Below are positions 6,647-13,566 of a DNA stretch of 20,095 nucleotides, piece by piece. Each line of letters starts with the position of its first letter. The first letter of the stretch is position 1. Made by a program: the position numbers and the translations under genes. The notes below the pieces were generated by a model. That model was not told the origin of the DNA, searched no databases, and was given only the letters and a program-made list of their open reading frames with translations. This stretch comes from Actinomycetes bacterium (GTDB taxonomy: Bacteria; Actinomycetota; CALGFH01): positions 1 to 20,095 of the forward strand of contig JASLBL010000716.1 of NCBI GenBank assembly GCA_030146615.1. Direction: 5' to 3'.

Positions 6647-8077
6647 ATGACCATCACCGGCACCATCGAGCTCGCCGGACTTGACGGCGGACACCACACG
6701 CTGACCTCCGAGCAGCTGGAGGACCTGGACGCGCGGGTCCAGGGCCGGCTGCTGGTGGCCGGCGACCAGGGTTGGAACGATGCCGTTGCGATCTGGAACG
6801 GCATGGCGGCTAGGCTCCCTGCCCTGGTCCTCCAGCCGGCCTCGGCTCACGACGTCGCCGCCGCGGTCGGGTTCGCGCGGGACCACGGGCTGCTGCTCGG
6901 CATCAAGGGCGGGGGCCACAACATCGCCGGAACCTCCATGGCGCCGGGCGGCCTGACCCTGGACCTGTCCCGCCTGCGCGAGGTCGCCGTCGACCCCGAG
7001 GCAAGGCTCGTCCACGTCGGCTCGGGCTGTCTGCTCGGGGAGGTCGACCAGGCAACCCAGGCCCACGGGCTGGCCACCGTGCTCGGCTTTGTGTCCGAGA
7101 CTGGTGTGGCCGGCCTGACCCTGGGGGGCGGCTTTGGCTATCTGGCCCGCCGCTTCGGCTGGACGGTCGACAACCTCGCCGAGGTCGAGGTCGTCGGTGC
7201 CGACGGCCAGCTCCGCACCGCCAACCGCGACCACCACCCCGAGCTGTTCTGGGCCCTGCGCGGTGGTGGCGGCAACTTCGGGGTCGTCACCCGGTTCAGC
7301 TTCCGCCTGCACGAGGTCGGCCCCACCATCACCGGCGGCCTCATCGTCTGGAGCGCGGAGCGGGCCGCCGACGTGCTGGCCGCCTACCGGGACCTCACCG
7401 AACAGGCGCCGCGAGAGCTGACCGCTGCGGCGATCGTGCGGCTCGCCCCGCCGGCTCCGTTCCTGCCCCAGGTCTGGCACGGCAAGCCCATCGTCGGGAT
7501 TCAGGTGTGCCACAGCGGCGCGAACGCCGCGGCCGACCTTGCCCCAGTTCGCGCCCTCGGGAACCCGATCGTGGACCTGGTCGGCCCCAAGCCGTATGTG
7601 GCCGTGCAGTCGATGCTGAATGCCATGGAGCCCAAGTGGCTGCACCGCTACTGGAAGGCCGAGTTCCTCCCTGGCCTGTCGAGCGAATTCCTGGACGCCT
7701 TCCGGAGCAGTGCGCTGCGGGTGACCTCGCCGCTGTCCCAGTCGATCATCTTCCACGTCGCCGGCGCGCTCAACGACCACAAGGACGACGACGGGGCGGT
7801 CGGCAACCGCGACGCCCACTACATCGGCGGGTTCGCCGCCACCTGGCCACCCGGCGCTCCCTCCGATCCGCATGTGGCCTGGGCCCGGGATGGATGGGAG
7901 CGGATCCGGCCCTTCTCGACCGGCGGGAACTACGTCAACTTCCAGCTCGCCGATGACGACACCGCCCGGACCGCCGCCGCCTACGGGGCCAACTATCAGC
8001 GCCTCCAACGCGTGAAGGCCGACTACGACCCCGACAACCTGTTCCGCGTCAACCGCAATATCCCCCCGGCGCCCTGA
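6647..8077 (+). CDS. FAD-dependent oxidoreductase, berberine bridge enzyme-like (PCMH/VAO family)
   Basis: This 476-residue enzyme starts at an ATG 7 bases after AGGAGG (6634-6639). Residues about 55-235 form the FAD-binding PCMH domain: LPALVLQPASAHDVAAAVGF, GIKGGGHNIAGTSM with His91 at the position that forms the 8alpha-histidyl-FAD bond, GLTLGGGFGYLARRFGWTVD and ELFWALRGGGGNFGVVT. The C-terminal BBE motif follows at about 430-472 (YGANYQRLQRVKADYDPDNL, FRVNRNI). Bicovalent members carry a Cys in the G-x-C-P motif; here that position is Val149 (GFVSETGV), so only monocovalent flavin is expected. Such enzymes oxidise sugars, alcohols or aromatic natural products with O2; the substrate is unknown. 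The divergent PadR regulator suggests induction by a small molecule. Confidence 0.92.
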   Translation: MTITGTIELAGLDGGHHTLTSEQLEDLDARVQGRLLVAGDQGWNDAVAIWNGMAARLPALVLQPASAHDVAAAVGFARDHGLLLGIKGGGHNIAGTSMAPGGLTLDLSRLREVAVDPEARLVHVGSGCLLGEVDQATQAHGLATVLGFVSETGVAGLTLGGGFGYLARRFGWTVDNLAEVEVVGADGQLRTANRDHHPELFWALRGGGGNFGVVTRFSFRLHEVGPTITGGLIVWSAERAADVLAAYRDLTEQAPRELTAAAIVRLAPPAPFLPQVWHGKPIVGIQVCHSGANAAADLAPVRALGNPIVDLVGPKPYVAVQSMLNAMEPKWLHRYWKAEFLPGLSSEFLDAFRSSALRVTSPLSQSIIFHVAGALNDHKDDDGAVGNRDAHYIGGFAATWPPGAPSDPHVAWARDGWERIRPFSTGGNYVNFQLADDDTARTAAAYGANYQRLQRVKADYDPDNLFRVNRNIPPAP

Positions 8078-8575
8078 CGGCCAGCCCACCAGCGCGAACA
8101 CGACCCGAGGCGGGAAGAGGAGTCAGCTCCACGCAAGAGAGCCCAGATCCCTACCTGCGGCTAGCTCACAATGCCAACGGGGTCGAGACCCGGCAGGTCA
8201 GCATCAACTCCAACCAGCCAGCAGGAGCGAAACGATCACGTAGGCGTCAGCGGGGGCGCCTGGCGGCTGCGGGAAGGCCGCTGATTGAGGACCTCGTCCA
8301 GGGTGGTCGCGGAACGGTGGGGAACCGGTCCCGGATGGCGGCCACATCGACGCCCATGTCGGTGGTGTTCCTGACGATCGCCGCCTGGCTTGGCGGGCGA
8401 GCATCGGGGAGACGGGCCGAGCCAGCACCGATATCGCAGGCAGCATCGGTCTGGACTGGGAAGCTGGTCGCGCTTCAGGGCTGAGCGAGGGTGGTGGTGA
8501 CCTGCCCGCCCTCGCGGACGTCGGCGGGGTCGGTGGGGGTCGGTGGGGTCGAGCCTCGTGGCGTCCGGGCCGGGG
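8078..8575. other. Region of gene fragments, no intact gene seen
   Basis: No intact protein is recognisable. On the minus strand, around 8240-8400, two frames together read AAIVRNTTDMGVDVAAIRDR and then TTLDEVLNQRPSRSRQAPPL, which looks like the end of a broken gene with a shift near 8300, but I cannot name it. Another minus-strand frame ends DVREGGQVTTTLAQP near 8483. These are weak traces. Confidence 0.35.
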
Positions 8576-8761
8576 TCAGGCGATCCAGCGGTCGCGGGTC
8601 TCGCGGCGGGTGGTCGGGAACCGGCGGGGAGGCCGCAGGCTGAGGGCTGGGCGGTAGCGCTTGCGCTGCGGGGCGTAGCCCTCGGTCTCGGCCGGCCAGG
8701 GGCGGGCGGGCCAGTCGCGGGTCGGCCAGGGGCGGGCGGGAGGCCATCGATCAGAGTTCAC
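8576..8761 (-). CDS. Small hypothetical protein with RxWP repeats
   Basis: A 61-residue frame starts at a GTG (8761) with AAGGA eight bases upstream. The first third is a short repeat of Arg/Asp-Trp-Pro units (RWPPARPWPTRDWPARPWP), matched in DNA by the duplicated block TCGGCCAGGGGCGGGCGGG near 8689 and 8722. The rest is basic (GYAPQRKRYRPALSLRPPRR). No family is recognised. It may be a real small protein or a chance frame in repetitive high-GC DNA; the ribosome binding site favours the former slightly. Confidence 0.35.
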   Translation of the reverse strand: MNSDRWPPARPWPTRDWPARPWPAETEGYAPQRKRYRPALSLRPPRRFPTTRRETRDRWIA

Positions 8762-8820
8762 GTATGAGGTCCTTGGGTGGTCGGTGGATATTGCACACCC
8801 AGGGTCGCGCCGTCTGAGCT

Positions 8821-8849
8821 ATCTGTCCAATAGAAGATATTGGATAGAT
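8821..8849. repeat. AT-rich inverted repeat
   Basis: ATCTGTCCAAT (8821-8831) and ATTGGATAGAT (8839-8849) are complementary at 10 of 11 positions around a 7-base loop. The segment is strikingly AT-rich for this window. It lies just past the end of the broken MEDS/HATPase gene, so it could be a terminator, an operator or part of a lost element. Confidence 0.4.
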
Positions 8850-8884
8850 TCAGCGACCAGAGAGATCAGTCAGGGGACCGGAGC

Positions 8885-9330
8885 TCAGCGGCCGATCGTG
8901 AACCGCACCACGGTGCCGTTCGGGCCGGAGGGGATGGCGACGGTGTCGGTGAGCTGCCTGGCGACCCAGAGGCCCATGCCCTGCTCGGCGTCGATTGTCA
9001 GCCGCAGGGTGGGCTTGCCCAGCGGGGTCCAGGCTCGGTGGCGACCCGCAATCCCCAGTGCCCTTCCCGGAGCGCCTGCGCCGTCAGGACGAGGAACCTG
9101 GTCGGCCCTCCCCTCGAGCGGCCAGTAGGACGAGCTGGTCTCCGGGGGCGGCGCCCTCGGTGAAGAGCTCGGTCAGGACCCGCCGGCGCTCGTCCTCCGA
9201 CTGGTAGGTCCAGCAGACGTGGTCGCCGGCTCCCAGGCCGGGGGCGCCGTCGAGCGACCCGGTGGCCCGCTCCGAGTCCGCGGCCGGGTCACCGCCCCCA
9301 CCCGCCGGTCCACCGAGACCCCCGTCCACG
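8885..9330 (-). pseudogene. Broken MEDS-domain / HATPase anti-sigma-type regulator
   Basis: Three frames of the minus strand carry parts of one protein type. The upstream part has the start of a MEDS domain (GAGDHVCWTYQSEDERRRVL followed by TELFTEGAAPGDQLVLLAA, about 9110-9240). A second frame at 9034-9096 reads FLVLTAQALREGHWGLRVAT. The third, ending at the TGA at 8885, reads GMGLWVARQLTDTVAIPSGP, then NGTVVRFTIGR, the G2-box and C-terminus of an RsbW-like HATPase. Intact proteins of this type join MEDS and HATPase modules over roughly 300 residues and regulate stress sigma factors; here the middle is missing and frames are shifted. The start cannot be fixed. Confidence 0.7.
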
Positions 9331-9423
9331 AATCGAGCCACGACTTGACCCTCCGCAAGGACGGCAGCTGGCCCATTGGGTACCGGATCTTCACGAGCTA
9401 GTGGCTCGGTTTGGTACCGGCTA

Positions 9424-9801
9424 CTAGGGGAGCTGCTGGAGGGCCCAGCTGTTGCCGTCGGGGTCCTTGAAGTAGGCGTAGGAGACGGTGGGCTTGCCGG
9501 GGGCGCCCATGTCCTGGACCTCGCTGACCTCGACCCCGCGGCTGAGGAGCTCGGCCCGGGCGGCGTGGATGTCGGGGACGACCAGGTGGAGGCTCTGCAC
9601 GGAGCCGGGCGGGGTCTCGACGATCCCGACCCCGATACAGATCGAGCAGGCGGAGCCGGGCGGGGTGAGCTGGACAACCCGGAACGACTCGCCGAAGCGC
9701 TCGTCGAGGTCGGCGTTGAAGCCGACCTGGTCGGTGTAGAAGGCCTTGGCCCGGTCGACGTCGGTGACGGGGATCGGGACCAGCTCGAGCTTCATCTCCA
9801 T
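9424..9801 (-). CDS. VOC superfamily (glyoxalase/bleomycin-resistance-like) protein
   Basis: This 125-residue protein is a typical single-domain VOC protein with two beta-alpha-beta-beta-beta halves: VPIPVTDVDRAKAFYTDQVG in the first, and SLHLVVPDIHAARAELLSRG with YAYFKDPDGNSWALQQLP in the second. The family includes glyoxalase, dioxygenase and antibiotic-binding proteins; small actinobacterial members like this are usually of unknown substrate. I chose the ATG at 9801 (MEMKLEL); the frame continues upstream without stop to 9864 but that part lacks family sequence. It is divergent from the thioesterase gene, with about 90 bases between them. Confidence 0.9.
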   Translation of the reverse strand: MEMKLELVPIPVTDVDRAKAFYTDQVGFNADLDERFGESFRVVQLTPPGSACSICIGVGIVETPPGSVQSLHLVVPDIHAARAELLSRGVEVSEVQDMGAPGKPTVSYAYFKDPDGNSWALQQLP

Positions 9802-9890
9802 GGCGGGCTTTGTCCTTTGCCGGAGTACTTGGGGGGACCTCGGGAAGCTATCCTCTGCTTGCATCGGGGCCGGGACAAGGAGAGACGGGC

Positions 9891-10484
9891 GTGAGCGAGA
9901 CCGGGAGCGGGCCGGGCGGGCCGGGGCCGCTCGACGGGCTGCGGGAGCAGGTCCGGGAGGCGGCCAGGGCGGCGGCCGCCCACGACCTGGCGCCCAAGCC
10001 GCCGCGGGCCTCCGAGGTCACCCTGTCCCAGCACATGGACCTGTCCAGGGCCAACATCATGGGCAACGTCCACGGCGGCGAGATCATGAAGCTGATCGAC
10101 ACCGCCGCCGGGATCGCGGCCAGCCGGCACGCCGGGGGACCGGTGGTGACGGCCTCGCTGGACCAGATGAGCTTCCTGCACCCGGTCAAGGTCGGTGACG
10201 TGGTGCTGGTGCGGGCCTCGGTGAACGACGTCGGGCGGACCTCGATCGAGGTCGGGGTCCGGGTCGAGGCCGAGGACATCCTCAGCGGCCGGCGGACCCA
10301 CACCTCCTCGGCCTATCTGGTGTTCGTGGCCCTGGACGAGCGGAGCCAGCCGCGGCCGGTGCCCGGCCTGGTGCCCGAGACCGACGTCGAGCGGCACCGT
10401 CAGGCCGAGGCCAAGATCCGCCGCGAGCACCGCCTGGCCAGGGCCGAGGCCATCCGGCGGCGGCGCGACCAGCTCGAGGCGTGA
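9891..10484 (+). CDS. Acyl-CoA thioesterase (hotdog fold, YciA/BACH-like)
   Basis: The 197-residue protein has an Ala-rich, probably helical N-terminus (1-40), then a hotdog domain at about 43-150: NIMGNVHGGEIMKLIDTAAG (His61-Gly-Gly and Asp70, the catalytic loop and helix of acyl-CoA hydrolases), VVTASLDQMSFLHPVKVGDV, and RTSIEVGVRVEAEDILSGRR. A charged Arg/Glu-rich tail (160-197) follows. Such enzymes hydrolyse acyl-CoA to free acid and CoA in the cytoplasm. The GTG start at 9891 has AGGAGA a suitable distance upstream. The stop overlaps the next gene's GTG by four bases, so the two are probably translated together, although a functional link with the glycosyltransferase is not obvious. Confidence 0.9.
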   Translation: MSETGSGPGGPGPLDGLREQVREAARAAAAHDLAPKPPRASEVTLSQHMDLSRANIMGNVHGGEIMKLIDTAAGIAASRHAGGPVVTASLDQMSFLHPVKVGDVVLVRASVNDVGRTSIEVGVRVEAEDILSGRRTHTSSAYLVFVALDERSQPRPVPGLVPETDVERHRQAEAKIRREHRLARAEAIRRRRDQLEA

Positions 10485-12124
10485 GCCCGGCGACCCGGCC
10501 CGCCGGCGAGGGGGCGGTCACGCCCGGACAGGTGCTGGCCGGGCTGCTGCTGGCCGGGGTCGTGCTCTGGCTGCTGGTCCCCTTCGCCGGGGTCGACCCG
10601 CCCGGGCGGCTGACGGTCAGCAACGCCCCCTGGACCGACGAGGGCTTCAACCTGGCAGGAGCCCGCGAGTGGGTCCTGGCCGGCCGCTTCGCCACCGGCG
10701 ACGTCGACCGGAGCCTGACCAACGGCGCCTACAGCGCCCTGGCGGCGGCGACCTTCGCCGTGACCGGGCCGAGCCTGGCCGCCGGGCGGGCCCTGTCGAT
10801 GGCCGCGGTCGCGGTGGCGGTGCTGCTGCTGGCCGCCGGGCTGGCCCGGCCGCTCGGGCGGCCGGCCGCCCTGCTGGCGGCGGTCGCCCTCGGCGGGGCC
10901 AACCTCGTCCTCGAGCACGGCCGGCTCGCCCTGGTCGAGGCGGTCGTGGTGGCGCTGCTGGTCGCCGCGTTCGTGCTCGCCACCCGGGCGGCCTGGCGGC
11001 CGTCGCTCGCCGCCGGGGCCGGGGTCGGGCTGCTGGTCGCGGCGGCGGTGTCGGTCAAGGCGAACGCGCTGCTCCCCGGGCTGGTGCTACTGGGCGTGAT
11101 CCTGGTCGCGGCGGCCGCCCGCCGGGACCGGCGGGCCCTGGCCATGGGGCTGGCCGGGCTGGCCACGCTGGTCCTGGCCGGGGCGGCCTGGCTGGTGGCG
11201 GTGGCCCTGCCCAACTGGGAGCGGTTCCGGACCGCCCTGCGGATCTGGCCGACGGTCGAGTACCTGGGCACCCCGATGGCGATCGCGGGGCGGGTCGGCC
11301 GCTACCTGGCCGACTCCGACCAGGCGCTCGGGCGCAGCCTGCCGCTGCTGCTGGCGGCCGCCCTCGGGCTGGCCGCGCTGGCCCGGCGCTGGCCGGGGCT
11401 GGACCCGGCGGCCAGGGACGCCCTGGTCATGGCGGGCCTGTGGGGGGTCGGGCTGTGGCTGGCGGTGGCGGTGGGGGACTACCTGCCCGGCCACTACACC
11501 GCCCCCAACCGCTACGTCGTCCCGGCCCTGCCCGGGCTGGCCGTGCTGGCCGGGTTCGGGTTGGCCGACCTGGCGGGCCTGGCCGGACGGCTCGTCGGTG
11601 GGTCGGCGGAACGCGAGGCGGGGGAGCGCGGCTCCGGGACCCGGCGGGCCGGGTGGGTGGCCGGGGTCGCGGGGGTCGTGCTCGGGGTGGCGGTGGCCCT
11701 CCCTGGGGTGGCCGTCTACCTGGACGGGGCGATGGCCAGCGGGCGGTCGCGGGAGCAGGGGCAGCGGGCGCTGGCCGCCACCCTGCCCGGGGACGCGGTG
11801 GTGTTCGGGGCGTACGCGCCGACGCTGCTGTTCGACACCAGGCTGACCGCGCTGACGCCCTGGCCGACCGCCGACGCCAACGTCCGCGACCCGGTCGGCC
11901 GGTTCGGGGTGACCCACCTGCTGGTCGGCGACCTGCCCGCCGACCCGACGGCGCAGGTTGCCGGCCTCACCGCCCGCCGGGCCCGCCCCCGGCTGGCCCG
12001 CATCCCCTGGGGCGGGGGCGAGGTGTTCCTGTACGGCCCGCCGATCGGCGTCGGCGCCGAGGTTTCGCCGGTTGCCTCGCCGATTGACTACGATCCTGCG
12101 GTAGACCCGTCCCGCCAGACGTAG
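10481..12124 (+). CDS. GT-C type membrane glycosyltransferase (GT39/GT83, ArnT/PMT-like)
   Basis: This 547-residue polytopic membrane protein has a first helix at about 17-37, then the luminal/extracellular loop with WTDEGFNLAGAREWVL; Asp53-Glu54 matches the acidic motif that binds the polyprenyl-phosphate sugar donor in GT-C enzymes. Many Leu/Val/Ala/Gly-rich helices follow up to about residue 420, then a soluble C-terminal region (LAATLPGDAVVFGAYAPTLL, VTHLLVGDLPADP) typical of the group. It would transfer a sugar from a lipid-linked donor on the outer face of the membrane. It starts at GTG overlapping the thioesterase stop and ends 10 bases before a polyprenyl-phosphate-sugar-synthase-like GT2 gene, which could make its donor. 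The acceptor is unknown. Confidence 0.85.
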   Translation: MSPATRPAGEGAVTPGQVLAGLLLAGVVLWLLVPFAGVDPPGRLTVSNAPWTDEGFNLAGAREWVLAGRFATGDVDRSLTNGAYSALAAATFAVTGPSLAAGRALSMAAVAVAVLLLAAGLARPLGRPAALLAAVALGGANLVLEHGRLALVEAVVVALLVAAFVLATRAAWRPSLAAGAGVGLLVAAAVSVKANALLPGLVLLGVILVAAAARRDRRALAMGLAGLATLVLAGAAWLVAVALPNWERFRTALRIWPTVEYLGTPMAIAGRVGRYLADSDQALGRSLPLLLAAALGLAALARRWPGLDPAARDALVMAGLWGVGLWLAVAVGDYLPGHYTAPNRYVVPALPGLAVLAGFGLADLAGLAGRLVGGSAEREAGERGSGTRRAGWVAGVAGVVLGVAVALPGVAVYLDGAMASGRSREQGQRALAATLPGDAVVFGAYAPTLLFDTRLTALTPWPTADANVRDPVGRFGVTHLLVGDLPADPTAQVAGLTARRARPRLARIPWGGGEVFLYGPPIGVGAEVSPVASPIDYDPAVDPSRQT

Positions 12125-12134
12125 GTAGGTCCCG

Positions 12135-12851
12135 ATGCGCCCTGACCCGTCCCAGCCCAAGGTCGTGGTGGTGATGCCCGCCTACAACGCCGCCCGGACG
12201 CTGGTCCGGACCTACCGCGACATCCCGCCGGGCGTGGTCGACCACGTCATCCTGGTCGACGACCTCTCCCGCGACGACACCGTGGCCGTGGCCGAGCTGC
12301 TGAACCTCCAGGTGGTGGTCCACCGCCAGAACCTCGGCTACGGCGGCAACCAGAAGACCTGCTACGACACCGCCCTGGCGGAGGGCGCCGACGTGGTCGT
12401 GATGCTCCACCCCGACTACCAGTACGATGCCACCCGCATCCCCAACCTGGTCGCCCCCATCCTCGCCGGCGAGGCCGAGATGGTCCTGGGCAGCCGCTTC
12501 CTCGGTGACCCGCTGGCCGGCGGCATGCCCCGCTGGAAGTACGTGGCCAACCGGTTCCTGACGACCCTCCAGAACCGCGCCTACGACCTGCGCCTGTCCG
12601 AGTACCACACCGGCTTCCGGGCCTACTCCCGCAAGCTCCTGGAGACCATCGACTACCAGGCCAACTCCAACGACTTCGTCTTCGACCAGGAGCTGGTCGG
12701 CCAGGTCGTCCGGGCCGGCTTCCGCATCGCCGAGATCCCGGTCCCCACCCGCTACTTCGCCGAAGCCAGCTCGGTCAACTTCCGCCGCTCGGTCATCTAC
12801 GGCCTCTCCACCCTCCGCACCCTGGCCCGCCACCGCACGGCCGACCGCTGA
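12135..12851 (+). CDS. GT2 glycosyltransferase, dolichol/polyprenyl-phosphate sugar synthase-like
   Basis: The 238-residue protein is a GT-A fold family 2 enzyme without membrane helices: VVVMPAYNAARTLVRTYRDI, nucleotide-binding Asp42-Asp43 in ILVDDLSRDDT, NLGYGGNQKTCYDTAL, the metal-binding Asp94 in LHPDYQYD, GSRFLGDPLAGGMP, and HTGFRAYSRKLLETI with DFVFDQELVGQV near the catalytic region. It resembles DPM1/DPMS-like synthases that move a sugar from a nucleotide donor onto polyprenyl phosphate. Ten bases separate it from the GT-C gene, so the two likely act in sequence. The ribosome binding site is weak. Confidence 0.9.
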   Translation: MRPDPSQPKVVVVMPAYNAARTLVRTYRDIPPGVVDHVILVDDLSRDDTVAVAELLNLQVVVHRQNLGYGGNQKTCYDTALAEGADVVVMLHPDYQYDATRIPNLVAPILAGEAEMVLGSRFLGDPLAGGMPRWKYVANRFLTTLQNRAYDLRLSEYHTGFRAYSRKLLETIDYQANSNDFVFDQELVGQVVRAGFRIAEIPVPTRYFAEASSVNFRRSVIYGLSTLRTLARHRTADR

Positions 12852-12877
12852 TCCCCCGGGGGCTGTGGACAGTCCCC

Positions 12878-12894
12878 GGCAGGAGGGTCCTGCC
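12878..12894. terminator. Small GC hairpin after the GT2 gene
   Basis: GGCAGGA and TCCTGCC form a 7-bp stem with a GGG loop in the 60-base gap before the toxin-like ORF. There is no T-run, so termination is only possible. Confidence 0.3.
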
Positions 12895-12911
12895 CCGGAT
12901 ACCGTCCGGCC

Positions 12912-13205
12912 ATGACCCACGCATCCAGCGGCGTGGCCGTAACCGACCCATCGGGCCGTACCGTCATCCTGAGCGCCGAGCGCTGGGTGCACATCACGAC
13001 CAGCCACCCCGAGCTGCGTCCCCATCGCGTCGACGTCCTGGAGGCGGTGTGAAGCCCGACCAGCCGGGTTCCAGGGAGGAGGCCGGACGAGGAGTGGTAC
13101 TACCGTCGTGGGGCGGGTCCTAGCCGATGGCTGAAGGTCGTCGTAGCCTATGAGGGAGCGGTTGGCGAGATTCGCACCGCGTTCGCCCGGAGGGCCTTTC
13201 CATGA
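12912..13205 (+). pseudogene. Toxin-like PBECR/RelE-type small protein interrupted by one in-frame TGA
   Basis: From the ATG at 12912 the frame reads DPSGRTVILSAERWVHITTS, then HPELRPHRVDVLEAV, followed by TGA at 13050-13052 (codon 47). The same frame continues past it as SPTSRVPGRRPDEEWYYRRG, then PSRWLKVVVAYEG and GEIRTAFARRAFP, ending in TGA at 13203-13205. The whole matches the pattern of small nuclease-like proteins (PBECR or BECR-fold, related to RelE/Barnase-EndoU toxins) in which a V-x-L-x-x-x-RW-x-HI-x-x-x-HPE block is followed by WLKVVV and TAF blocks. A CGA-to-TGA change would give the observed stop. The end overlaps the DUF2283 start by ATGA. Family assignment is by pattern memory; the read-through continuity is seen directly. 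Confidence 0.72.
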
Positions 13206-13483
13206 CGGTCATCCTTGGGGACCTGGAATTCGACAACGTCCTGTACGACGGCGGCGCCGACGTCCTGTACCTCCACGTTGGCGACCCCGCTGTCGCGGTC
13301 GAGTTCGACGAGTCGCCGGAGGGCCACGCGCTGCGCTATGACGCCAGGGGCCACCTCGTGGGCGTGACCATCGTGAACGCTAGGTGGCTGCTCGAACGGG
13401 ACGAGCAGGTCACCATCACGCTGCCGAAGCCGATACGGGTCGACCGGGAGGCGCTGGCCGCCGCCATCGGGCCGAGGGACTAG
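13202..13483 (+). CDS. DUF2283 family protein, probable partner of the upstream toxin-like ORF
   Basis: This 93-residue protein has the DUF2283 core: DVLYLHVGDPAVAVEFDESP, then HALRYDARGHLVGVTIVNAR, with the typical Y-D-x-x-x-x-L-V-G-V/I-x-I/V pattern, followed by a C-terminal extension VTITLPKPIRVDREALAAAI. DUF2283 genes are commonly found beside small toxin-like ORFs (for example DUF4258) and are thought to be antitoxin-like, though a mechanism is not established. Its ATG overlaps the stop of the interrupted toxin-like ORF (ATGA), so translation may depend on coupling; the GGAGGGC upstream (13190-13195) is a good ribosome binding site of its own. Confidence 0.85.
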   Translation: MTVILGDLEFDNVLYDGGADVLYLHVGDPAVAVEFDESPEGHALRYDARGHLVGVTIVNARWLLERDEQVTITLPKPIRVDREALAAAIGPRD

Positions 13484-13506
13484 GGCGGGTCGGGAGGCCG
13501 TAATAG

Positions 13507-13543
13507 CCGAGACGCGCCCGGCGATGGGCGCGTCTCGGGTTCT
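13507..13543. terminator. Strong hairpin between convergent genes
   Basis: CCGAGACGCGCCC (13507-13519) pairs perfectly with GGGCGCGTCTCGG (13526-13538) across a GGCGAT loop, followed by GTTCT. With a 13-bp GC stem between the end of the DUF2283 gene and the end of the convergent beta-helix gene, it probably ends transcription from the left, and perhaps from both sides. Confidence 0.75.
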
Positions 13544-13566
13544 GCACCCCTCGGGGCGTTGTCAGG

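Noticed and set aside
10669..12087. Long Arg/Gly/Pro-rich open frame inside the GT-C gene
   Set aside because: It is a shadow frame created by high GC at third positions; composition is arginine/glycine/proline-rich with no family motifs, while the overlapping frame has membrane helices and the WTDEGF motif.
13050..13052. Selenocysteine or programmed read-through at the in-frame TGA
   Set aside because: No selenocysteine-insertion hairpin is evident just downstream and the expected residue is Arg rather than Cys/Sec, so a nonsense mutation is simpler.
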